From: Closterium sp. NIES-65
Taxonomy: Eukaryota > Streptophyta > Zygnematophyceae > Desmidiales > Closteriaceae
Direction of reading: 5' to 3'
Length of the DNA stretch: 64,000 nt
NCBI GenBank assembly: GCA_948144175.1
Contig: CANXME010002103.1
Span: 416,484 to 480,483 of the forward strand
Position numbers and translations under genes: made by a program. How positions within the stretch are numbered: the stretch's first letter is position 1; every line of letters begins with the position of its first letter. Under the pieces are notes generated by a model that ran no database searches, was not told the DNA's origin, and saw only the letters and a list, made by a program, of their open reading frames with translations. Below, piece by piece: positions 24,071 to 33,579 of the stretch.

Positions 24071-24880
24071 GTTGAGTGAGGAAAAGGGCAATGGGACGGC
24101 TGATAGGGGTGATGGAAAGTATTGATAAGGGGCTGTGATTTGGAGGAAAAGTAGGGCAGGGAGAGCACGAGAAGAGCAAAGCATCAACCGAGGGACCATA
24201 TTTCACCTGTGTGGGCAGGAAGGATAGGGGTGTAGATCGTGTAATTGGTTCTTGAAATGAGATGGCTGGGGGTTGGGAAGGTAGGGGTGCTGGGAAAGAA
24301 GCGGGAAGGGTTCACATATAAAGAACCGGCGTCGGGTGCACAGGCGCTTGAGTAGCAAAAGAAGAAAGGGGTGAGTGAGCTGGCGTAGTAGGGGATGGGG
24401 GAAGTGAGGATGGGAGGGAGGGAATTGCAGAATTGATGTCATGGTACAGTGGATGGCAAGTGATGGATGTCAGATACAAAGAACCCTCACCCCACTATGA
24501 ATAATGATGTGGGATTCCCAATGTGGGAAGGCTTTGAGGAGGGGAGCCTCAGGACATTTGGGATGCGAGGCAAAAAATAGGGTGAGATAAACAGGGAGGG
24601 AGGGTGACAGTTGAGTGGGATGGAAGGGAGTGAGGGGGCAAAGATGAGTAGAGGGGGACAAGAGGAGCAGAGGAGGGAAAGAGGGGCAGACAGCAAAAGA
24701 GGCGCAAGGGGGGAAAAGTGGAGCTGGCCGGAAAAAGAGGGGCATAGGGGGAACAGAGAAGCATAGGGTTGAAAGTGGTGCAGTAAGGAAAAGGACCAGC
24801 GGAAGGGGGAAAGATGAGCAAAGGGGGACAAGGAGAACAGAGGGGGAAAGAGAGCGCACAGGTGGGAAATAGAGGGCATG
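24071..24880. other. Non-repetitive stretch without a supported gene
   Basis: Purine-rich on the plus strand. Only serine/proline/leucine-rich antisense frames are open, and none is recognisable. Confidence 0.55.
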
Positions 24881-25042
24881 AAACGAGAGGAGCACGTAGG
24901 GTGAGGAGAGAGGAGCACGCATGGTGAGGAGAGAGGAGCACGCGCGGGGAGGCAAGAGGAGCACGTAGGGTGAGGAGAGAGGAGCACGCGTGGGGAGGCG
25001 AGAGGAGCATGCAGGGTGAGGAGAGAGGAGCACGCGCGGGGA
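24880..25042. repeat. GGAGCACGCGCGGGGAGG minisatellite, left remnant
   Basis: Units of about 25 bp (GAGGAGCACGCG, GGTGAGGAGAGA). The same array continues at 39003-39720. The two parts join if 25043-39002 and one GA are removed. Confidence 0.85.
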
Positions 25043-25056
25043 CATCACAATCTTCC
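25043..25056 (+). repeat. Left terminal inverted repeat
   Basis: CATCACAATCTTCC, preceded by GA. It pairs with 38989-39002 with one mismatch. Confidence 0.65.
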
Positions 25057-25573
25057 GGTCTGGATTTCAGCTGGTTTCCAGCCAGAGTTCAAGACTCGTG
25101 GCGGAAATCAGACTGAAAACCAGGGTCGATTTCCGCCTGAACACATGGCACTAACGTGACTGGTTTTCTCGTGGATTGCAGGCCATATCATAGGATGGGT
25201 TCAGGGGTTCGGTTCAGCCTGCGCTCCAGCTGGTAACTGACCGAAATGGGTATGGTGGTAACGCCACATTCCGCGTCGGAATCGCGCCTCGGGGCCAATA
25301 AATGTAATAATATACACCATTCGTTTTTTGTATAGCAGTTTCTATTAAATCTATGCTCGATATAAATATTTGTATTGTGCTGATTTCTCAATTCGTTTTA
25401 CAATTGTTTTTTAATTGTTTTGCATATAATAATTCAGCTGTTATTACTGTTGCTGTTGCTGTTATAATTGTTCTGCCCATATAATTTTTAATATCAGAAC
25501 ACAGAAACTAGTATTGCCCATATTACTGCTTTAAGGATCGGTGCATTTATTACCATTCTTATTAACCAGAAAT
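25057..25573. other. Left subterminal region of the transposon
   Basis: It holds inverted and direct copies of a GGAAATCAG/TTCAGGCGG-like motif (about 25065-25130), then AT-rich sequence. No gene is seen. Subterminal motif clusters are typical transposase-binding regions in CACTA-like elements; a binding role here is inference. Confidence 0.5.
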
Positions 25574-28500
25574 TCAAACAGGCAATAGTGCAGGGTAATC
25601 CGACGCATCAATACGGACCCTGTTTTCGAACACCCACGCATTTGTTGTCGCATCATGCGTGACGCCCAGCACATTCACAGAGTGCTCCACCCAACGTCGA
25701 ACCCTGATGCACGTTAGCTCGAACAACCTGTGGTTTTCACGCTGGTCTGTGCCCAGCTTGCCATCCCCTGCTGCCTCCAACAGTGGGTTCTCGAGCTGAA
25801 CACAGGAACAAGGCGAAACAGCATTAACATGTTGATATTGAAACCTAACCGTTGGATATAATGAAAAAAACACTTACTGAAAACAAGGCGAAAGCCACCA
25901 TGCGTGTCTTCCACGCTGTGACATCGACGCGGCGCCTTCGAAACGCCTTGCTCATGGCGATCGCAAACAATTTCGTGGAGAATGGGCACTGCGTGATCTG
26001 GTCAACATGCCATTTCAGCCCCCACTCATCTGCCAGAGCATGTGACAGACGAGGGGACAGAGAAGGGGACAGTGCATGTGATAGAGGAGGTGAGAGCATG
26101 GGAAGGGACAGCGTAGGAGGGGAGAGCATGGGAGGAGACAGAGCAGGAGGGGAGAGCAAGGGAGGGGACAGAGTAGGAGGGGAGAGCAAGGGAAGGACAG
26201 ATCAGGAGGTAAAAGCACGGGATGGGACAGAGCAGGAGGGGAGAGCACGGGAGTGGTCAGAGCAGGAGGGGACAGAGCATGTGACAGAGGAGGGGACAGA
26301 GCATGTGACAGAGGAGGGGACAGAATGTGATAGAGGAGGGGACAGAATGCAACAGAGGAGGGGACAGAATGTGACAGAGGAGGGGACAGAGCATGTGACA
26401 GAGGAGGGGACAGAGCATGTGACAGAAGGAAGGGAGAGAGCATGTCATAGAGGAGGGGAGAGAGCATGTGACAGAGGAGGGGGGGAGAGAGCATGTAACA
26501 GAGGAGGGGGGGAGAGAGCATGTGACAGAGGAGGGGGGGAGAGAGCATGTGACAGAGGAGGGGGGGAGAGAGCATGTGACAGAGGAGGGGGGGAGAGAGC
26601 ATGTGACAGAGGAGGGGGAGAGAGAGCACGTGACAGAGGAGGGGGGGAGAGAGCATGTGACAGAGGAGGGGGGGAGAGAGCATGTGACAGAGGAGGGGGG
26701 GAGAGAGCATGTGACAGAGGAGGGGGGGAGAGAGCAAGGGTTAGGAGCTCACCAGTCATGTTGTCCCGGACCAGTTCGGCATCGTTCCGATACACCGCCG
26801 GACGATCCAACTCCGCCGGGAGGGACATCACCTTCCCCTTGTTTTTCTCCCGCCCCAATGCAGTTAGAACCAATCGACGGAGTATTTTGCCAATTGCACA
26901 CCGGGTATTGCTGCATGCTGTATAGAATGCCCCCTTTGTTGTTGGGCATTGTTGTTTCCACAGCAGTTGCAAGTGGGGCATGGTATCAGGGGACAGATAA
27001 GTAGATAACCCAGCCATCGCCTCTTCACTCGAAGGATACATCTAGATGTGAAGAGCGTCGTTCAGCCAGAAGAACTCGGTGATGACACTCCGGCACTTCA
27101 CTTGCCAGGAAAAAAATGTATGAGTAGATGGAAGGATGGGGCAACACAAAATGTACGTGGTGGAGACCACTACGGGGCATGGCATGGTGAGTGCAGAGGA
27201 GCAGCGAGACAAGGCAGGAAGGGAGAGCACTGGAGGGGACAGAGCAGGAGAGGAGCGCACAGGAAGGGACAGAGCAGGAGTGGCAAATCAACGGGGAACA
27301 GAGCTGGTGGGAAGACAGCATGAGGGAATAGAGCATGAGAGGAAAGGGCAGCAAGGTTTTATACGCACCTTCCAGTCTCCAGCATCGACGATCACCATTT
27401 CCAGAGCAATTTGTCCGGCACTCCGACTTGGAGGGCGAGGAACGCCTGTTGTTGCGTCGCTGCCCTGCGACGCAAGTCCTTAAGCAGGAACCGCGACTCC
27501 TTGAGCCCTGAGGCTCTCAAACTATTGGAGCATCTCCTTCCTAAGCGCCGCAAACTCCACTCGTCATACCCACTGCGTCTGCGCCACCCTGGTTGATACG
27601 GCAGCCAAAGCCGTGGGCCCTGGAGGCGGCGTCCTTACAGTAGTGGTACCCCTGGACCTGAAAACTCCAGTAGATGCTGCTGCTGCTCCCACCCTCCCTC
27701 CAGTCGATGCCGCTGCTCCTCCCACCCTCCCTCCAGTCGATGCCGCTGCTCCTCCCACCCTCCCTCCGGTCGATGCCGCTGCTCCTCCCACCCTCCCTCC
27801 TGTCGATGCCGCTGCTCCTCCCACCCTCCCTCCAGTCGATGCCGCTGCTTCTCCCACCCTCCCTCCAGTCGATGCCGCTGCTCCTCCCACCCTCCCTCCA
27901 GTCGATGCCGCTGCTCCTCCCACCCTCCCTCCAGTCGATGCCGCTGCTGCTCCCACCCTCTCTCCAGTCGATGCCGCTGCTCCTCCCACCCTCCCTCCAG
28001 TCGATGCCGTTGCTCCTCCCACCCTCCCTCTAGTCGATGCCGCTGCTCCTCCCACCCTCCCTCCAGTTGATGCCGCTGCAGCTCCCACCCACCCTCCAGT
28101 TGATGCCGCTGCAGCTCCCACCCTCCCTCCAGTTGATGCCGCTGCTCCTCCCACCCTCCCTCCAGTTGATGCCGCTGCTGCTCCCACCCTCCCTCCAGTT
28201 GATGCCGCTGTTGCTCCCACCCTCCATCCAGTCGATGCTGCTGCTCCTCCGACCCTCCCTCTAGTCGATGCCGCTGCTGCTCCCACCCTCCCTTCAGTCA
28301 ATGCCGCTGCTGCTCCTCCCACCCTCACCCCAGTTGATGCTGCTGCTGATCCCACCCTCCCTCCCGTTGACGCTGCTGCTGCTCCCACCCTCACCCCAGT
28401 TGATGCTGCTGCTGCTCCCACCCTCCCTCCCGTTGACGCTGCTCCTCCTACCCTTGCAACAGTCATACCCGCAAGAGCTGCTGCTGCTCCCACTTGCATC

Positions 28501-30188
28501 GCACTAGTACTTGCCCGCAGGGTGACCTGTAGCTGGGGCAGCTTCCCCCCTCCCCCCCCAAGGTTGAATCGCTCGATGGTGGTTGGCGGACCCACACCAG
28601 AATTCTTCACCGCTGATTGGTGTAGGGTGAGAGCAAGATGGGACAGGTCAGGATGGGATAGCGCATGAGGGGACAGGTCAGGACGGTTTAGGGAAGCTAG
28701 TTGGGAATATTGATGGGACAACGGGAGTATTGACAGAGACGGATGGGAAAAAGCAAGGCGGGTCAGAACGAAGGGTTACAGGGCTGGAGGGCAAAAAGTG
28801 GATGACTTACGCTTTTTGGGCTTAGGTTTTGTCTTTGTCTTCCCCTCCGTTGCTTCACCTTTACCCTTTGGAAGGGGTTTAGTGCTGGCCTTCTTACTCC
28901 TGCGCTTCGTGGGTGGCTTCGCCGCCGCCAATGCCCCTTTCACGGTCTGCCCTCCTTGTTTATCCTTTGCTTCTCCGCCACGCCCGTTACCGCACTGTTG
29001 CGTATCATCCGGTGTGGCCCCCAGAATCATAAACCGCCCTTTCTTCACCACTCGTGCAGCTTCTTCATCCTCATCCAGCGCCGACCCGCGGCTGAGTGCT
29101 TGTACGCGTGTCCACCGCCCATTAGTTCTCTCCTCTGCACTAAAATTGGAGTAATCGGACAAGTCTTCGCCCACATTGTCGCCATCTGCCTGGACCCCAT
29201 CTGCCTCCTCTCCTTCCGCCTGCTCGCCTTCCGCCTCCTCTCCAGCCCCATCTACAACCCCTACGCTTTCCCCCTCTTCGCCTTCCCCCTCTTCGCCTTC
29301 CCCCTCTTCGCCTTCCCCCTCTTCGCCTCCCCCCTCCTCGCCTTCCCCCTCCTCGCCTTCCCCCTCTTCGCCTTCCCCCTCCTTGCCTTCCCCCTCTTCG
29401 CCTTCCCCCTCCTCGCCTTCCCCCTCTTCGCCTTCCCCCTCCTCGCCTTCCCCCTCTTCGCCTTCCCCCTCCTCGCCTTCCCCCTCTTCGCCATCCCACT
29501 CCCCACCTTCCGCCCCTTCGCCTTCCGCCTCCTCGCCAACAGCTCCTACGCCTTCCGCCTCTCCGCCTTCCGCCCCTTCACCTTCCCCCTTCTCGCCTTC
29601 CCCATCCTTGCCTTCGTCCGCTTCGCCTTCGTCCGCTTTGCCTTCGTCCGCTTCGCCTTCGTCCGCTTCCCCTTGGTCCGCTTCGCCTTCGTCCGCGTCG
29701 CCTTCGTGCGCTTCCCTTTCGTCCACTTCGCCTTCGTCCGATTCGCCTTCGCCCGCTTCGTCTTCGTCCGATTCGCCTTCGTCCGCTTCGCCGTCGTCCG
29801 CTTCCCCTTCGTCCGCTTCCCCTTCGTCCACTTCCCCTTCATCCGCTTCGCCTCCGTCCGCTTCGCCTATGTCCGCTTCACCAACCACCTTCTCGCCATA
29901 CGTCTCGTCGCGATATGAACCGTCATCATTCGCCACACCAAACACCGCCTGTTCACCGTGCGCCACATTATCGACCGCATAGCCATTCGGATCGGCGGAC
30001 GTTTCCATACCGTCGTCATTCTCACCTAGAATGTCCGCGGTGAAGCCATTTGGGAGCTTGCGCCGTTCCTCGGTGGCGCATTATGCTTTCTTACCACCTC
30101 TCTTTCGACGCCCACGGCCTTTTTTTGTGTTCGCCTGCTCTCCCGCGTGCTCACCCTTATGGCCTTGGGAGATGGTTGGTTGCAACAT
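25574..30188 (-). CDS. Unrecognised multi-exon gene carried by the giant transposon
   Basis: I do not recognise the protein. Splice sites define exons 30188-30095, 30025-28811, 28612 to an unresolved end, about 27460-27369, 27041-26753, 26029-25878 and 25795-25574 (TGA). Five introns have GT-AG borders and keep frame: 69, 198, ~327, 723 and 82 nt. The N-terminal exons encode a Lys/Arg stretch, then a long acidic repeat (GEADE, GEEGE units), then a Lys-rich tail. The last three exons encode ordinary globular-looking sequence with motifs [15 protein letters not shown] and [18 protein letters not shown]. The middle (28450-27460) is a 33-bp minisatellite, and its exon structure is unresolved. The gene is transcribed away from the transposase and ends 530 bp from the left terminal repeat, which suggests an element-encoded partner protein. 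Confidence 0.5.
25796..25877 (-). other. Intron of the unrecognised gene, phase 0
   Basis: It begins GTAAGTG and ends TGTTCAG on the minus strand. Removing it joins the motifs ALFS and LENPLL in frame. Confidence 0.65.
26030..26752 (-). repeat. ~26-bp minisatellite filling an intron of the unrecognised gene
   Basis: More than 20 units of CATGTGACAGAGGAGG-like sequence with varying G-runs lie between a GTGAGCTCC donor (26752) and a CTCTGGCAG acceptor. Splicing keeps the frame (DNMT joined to DEWGLK). Long frames on both strands across it are artefacts. Confidence 0.75.
27042..27368 (-). other. Probable intron with short purine-rich repeats
   Basis: Donor GTGCGTAT at 27368 and acceptor ending CATCTAG at 27042, phase 0. 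It contains imperfect GGACAGAGCAGGAG units (27200-27300). An alternative acceptor at 27101 would extend the exon but introduces an in-frame TAG at 27042-27044. Confidence 0.5.
27665..28450. repeat. 33-bp minisatellite (11-codon unit)
   Basis: About 23 units of GATGCCGCTGCTCCTCCCAC plus CCTCCCTCCAGTC. Because 33 is divisible by three, frames stay open on both strands: [11 protein letters not shown] on plus, [11 protein letters not shown] on minus. Only the minus frame agrees with the gene's splice junction at 28612, but the block may equally be intronic. Confidence 0.88.
28613..28810 (-). other. Intron of the unrecognised gene
   Basis: Donor GTAAGTCATCC after the Lys-rich segment and acceptor CACCAATCAG. 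198 nt. Splicing preserves frame across a codon. Confidence 0.6.
29240..29880. repeat. 15-bp tandem array within the acidic-repeat exon
   Basis: Units of CTTCGCCTTCCCCCT (29270-29490) and CTTCGCCTTCGTCCG variants (29600-29860). On the minus strand they encode GEEGE and GEADE pentapeptides inside a frame that continues on both sides into non-repetitive protein. All other frames are also open by composition. Confidence 0.85.
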
Positions 30189-30250
30189 TGCTGAGATGCA
30201 AAGGGCTGTAAGTGAAGGCGTTTGTTAGTAGTCAAAGTTTTGAGCAAGTA

Positions 30251-30715
30251 CTACAAGCTCGAAACATCGCTTATAAACAGATCATGGTGCACCGCTCTTC
30301 GCACCTCGACGCTTGGTAGCCAGGTATCGGAGTAGCCGTCGAACAAGATTCGTGCGCTACGCTCGTATCGTGCCCGGCGTGACAGCATCCCCACCACCAC
30401 GGCTCGCAGATCGACGAATACGAGGGACGTGGGAGACATAAAGCCGCCACGAGAGACACGTACAGCACCGTCGGAAGGTTGAAAATCGGTGGTGAGGCAA
30501 GTTACATGCATGAGACAGAGGCGCGATAGCCATCTGCAGAAAACGAAGGCGACCAAAGAGGGTTGCACTGGACATCCTGCACTGGACGTGCGCACGGTAA
30601 GACTAAAAGAGAGAATCACCCATGCTGCATATCTGCTGGTGGGGTCCGTCATGTCGCGACTCGAGACGCTGTTCCTTTCACAAACGAGGCGGCGCTTGTG
30701 ATTGTAAGGACGCAT
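30251..30715 (-). CDS. Possible upstream exon or small gene, unrecognised
   Basis: A 154-codon frame starts ATG at 30715 and stops TAG at 30251. Its C-terminal half (motifs RGGFMSPTSLVFVDLRAVV, YSDTWLPSVEVRRAVHHDLF) has ordinary protein-like composition. Downstream sequence holds a TACTAAC branch-point-like motif and a CTTACAG acceptor before 30188, so it may be an upstream exon of the minus-strand gene. I could not find a junction that keeps frame. No known family. Confidence 0.3.
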   Translation of the reverse strand: MRPYNHKRRLVCERNSVSSRDMTDPTSRYAAWVILSFSLTVRTSSAGCPVQPSLVAFVFCRWLSRLCLMHVTCLTTDFQPSDGAVRVSRGGFMSPTSLVFVDLRAVVVGMLSRRARYERSARILFDGYSDTWLPSVEVRRAVHHDLFISDVSSL

Positions 30716-31558
30716 GTCTTATGGCAAAAATTGTCTAAGGTCGACCCTATTACCGCGTTCTACAGTGGCAAAACGTCTCTTAAATACATCTGACCGTGCA
30801 CAACCACTCTAGAAGTGCAAAATTTGGCCAAACTACGACCTCAAGGCCACTCGCCCTAAGTGCATACACATGTTCTTGTTAATGGCTCGCTTTCTGGTGA
30901 GTGTCGCTGTAAAAAAAGGAAAGGCCTCCATTGGTCCCTGAAATCTACAATGACCGGTGATGACGGTCGTAGATAGGGGGGTCGCGTTGAAGATCAGTAA
31001 CAACCCTAAATCTAGATGTACAAAATGGTAGGCTTATATAGATTACATTACAGAAGGTCTCTCTCAAAGATGCCAAACTGAAAGCCACAGATTTAGTCAA
31101 GTGTTGGAAATTGTACGTGTGTGTTTGTTTTAGGATAGTGATAGCTATACATTACATTAATACTGCTGAATCATGCACAAATATGCACATGGGATTGGTT
31201 TATGTCTCCAAACGTGCTCATATTTTGATGTCTTCTAGGGCTCATAAACACTTTGGTTGAGGTATAAATCTTCATTCAAGTGTCTCTACTATTTCCCCTA
31301 GTCCTCCTCTATTGTTTTGTAAAGAAAGGCTTATTTCCCTGAATTTTACAAGAACCGCCGTAACAAGCTATACCAACGAAGCTTCTAGCATTCAACCTCT
31401 CATACTCTGGCCATCACAGTTTGTGTCATCTCCACCTTTTGTGTTTATAATCAATGGAACGATGTGCTGCCTCTGTGACCTAGTAAGGTGCCAGGCTGTC
31501 AACATAGTTTTGGTTGTTTCACAGGCCATCATCATATATACCCATAAACAACGCAAGC
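30716..31558. other. Unique spacer without a supported gene
   Basis: Moderately AT-rich, between the divergent genes. A few short frames with no domain. It may contain promoter sequence for either gene. Confidence 0.5.
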
Positions 31559-32236
31559 GTGATTGGATGGGCCTGATCTCTTAACCAACTCACTCCCCAT
31601 ATGCAATGAGCTCCTCATACAAACCTCAGAGCGTTCAGAGAAGCGGAACACAGTGGCGTGAAGGCAAGCGTCAAGGCAAGTGTCATGGTTGAAAAAACAG
31701 CCCCATTGCACTTGATGCACCGGCTTGAGTTACAATGCTAGAGTGATTGGATGGGCCTGATATCTTAACCAACTCTCTCCCCATATGCAATGAGCTCCTC
31801 ATACCAATCTCAGAGCCGTCAGAGAAGCGGAACACAGTGGCGTGAAGGCAAGCGTCAAGGCATGTGTCATGGTTGAAAAAACAGCCCCATTGCACTTGAT
31901 GCACCGGCTTGAGTTACAATGCTAGAGTGATTGGATGGGCCTGATATCTTAACCAACTCTCTCCCCATATGCCATGAGCTCCTCACACCAATCTCAGAGC
32001 CGTCAGAGAAGCAGAACACAGTGGCGTGAAGGCAAGCGTCAAGGCATGTGTCATGGTTGAAAAAACAGCCGCATTGCACTTGATGCACCGGCTTGAGTTA
32101 CAATGCTAGAGTGATTGGATGGGCCTGATATCTTAACCAACTCTCTCCCCATATGCAGTGAGCTCCTCATACCAATCTCAGAGCTTTCAGAGAAGCGGAA
32201 CACAGTGACGTGAAGGAAAGCGTCAAGGCATGTTCA
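31559..32236. repeat. 184-bp tandem array, about 4 units
   Basis: GTGATTGGATGGGCCTGAT starts units at 31559, 31743, 31927 and 32111. The units are highly similar. It lies between the start regions of the transposase and the divergent gene. Confidence 0.93.
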
Positions 32237-32244
32237 CAAAAGCT

Positions 32245-33130
32245 GTCAGGCAGAAAAACTGAGACATGCATCAAGGCCTTCTTGAGATGGGATTGGTCTG
32301 ATACTTGGAACCTGAGACAATATGATACCTTTGAACCATCCGTACAAGTCTCAGACTAATTGGACAACCAGAGCACACTCTGTTCAAAAAACCAGTGAGC
32401 ACATGGGGTGAATTCACTCAGGCAGAAAAACTGAGACATGCATCAAGGCCTTCCTGAGCTGGGATTGGTATGATTCTTGGAGCCTGAGACAATATGATAC
32501 CTTTGAACCATCCCTACAAGTCTCAGACTGATTGGACAACCAGAGCACACTCTGTTCACAAAACCAGTGAGCACATGGGGTGAATTCACTCAGGCAGAAA
32601 AACTGAGACATGCATCAAGGCCTTCCTGAGCTGGGATTGGTATGATTCTTGGAACCTGAGACAATATGATACCTTTGAACCATCCGTACAAGTCTCAGAC
32701 TGATTGGACAACCAGAGCACACTCTGTTCACAAAACCAGTGAGCACATGGGGTGAATTCACTCATGCAGAAAAACTGAGACATGCATCAAGGCCTTCTTG
32801 AGATGGGATTGGTCTGATTCTTGGAACCTGAGACAATATGATACCTTTGATCCATCCATACAAGTCTCAGACTGATTGGACAACCAGAGCACACTCTGTT
32901 CACAAAACCAGTGAGCACATGGGGTGAATTCACTCAGGCAGAAAAACGGAGACATGCATCAAGGTCTTCCTGAGGTGGGATTGGTCTGATTTTTGGTACC
33001 TGAGACCATATTATGCCTTTGAACCATCCCTACATGTTTTAGACTGATCGGAAAACAAGAGCACACTCTGTTTCGAAAACCAGTGAGCACTACCGGTGAA
33101 TTCAGTCAAGTTATAAAAATGATACAAGCA
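32245..33130. repeat. 172-bp tandem array, about 5 units
   Basis: CAGGCAGAAAAACTGAGACA recurs with 172-bp spacing (about 32248, 32420, 32592, 32764, 32936), with a degenerate trailing unit to 33130. The sequence is unrelated to the preceding 184-bp array, apart from short shared words. Confidence 0.93.
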
Positions 33131-33579
33131 ACAAGGCATTCCTAAGCTGGGATTGGTCTGATCCCTCTTGTAGAATGGTTATCTTTTGCTTGAGCGTACA
33201 CTTCTCCAATCCATTTCGTAATAATATAGTACCCTTTCTGGTTTGGACATTTTTTTTGTGCATGATTTATACCAAGATAATGTTTAGACTAAGTTCACTG
33301 CACTACACTGTTCCTCAACCTTTCGCCTCCACCTCGACAACACTCTAGTATCAGATACGTGTCCTAGATCTCGGCATCGCGTTTGCGCTCGTTTTTCAAA
33401 ACTTTGCCAGTTCAAACTTCTGTCGCATCACCTCTGGTTTTTGTTTCACCTTTTCTACTACGTACTGATCTATCCACCACTACTGGCAACGCCTTGTACA
33501 AAGCTCCATAACTCCAGTCATATCGTCAATCCTCTCGCCTAATCTCTGACACATAGCGATTTGGTCACCACCTGTAGTC
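33131..33579 (+). promoter_or_regulatory. Upstream region of the transposase gene
   Basis: 450 bp without an open frame between the 172-bp array and the transposase ATG. It should contain the 5' untranslated region and core promoter; no specific element is claimed. Confidence 0.3.

Noticed and set aside
26460-26740. CRISPR-like regular array
   Set aside because: Units are contiguous with no unique spacers, and the sequence is eukaryotic; it is an intronic minisatellite.
27613-28668. Plus-strand proline-rich protein with [11 protein letters not shown] repeats
   Set aside because: A 33-bp unit keeps every frame open. Only the minus strand agrees with a good splice junction at 28612, so the plus frame is treated as a shadow.
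28798-29982. Plus-strand frames of Phe/Arg or Ser/Pro repeats opposite the acidic gene
   Set aside because: They mirror the 15-bp repeat; the minus frame extends into non-repetitive sequence with donor and acceptor sites, and the plus frames do not.
31559-33130. Small conserved 65-73-residue ORFs repeated in the 184- and 172-bp arrays
   Set aside because: They recur only because the arrays repeat; no domain and no start context.
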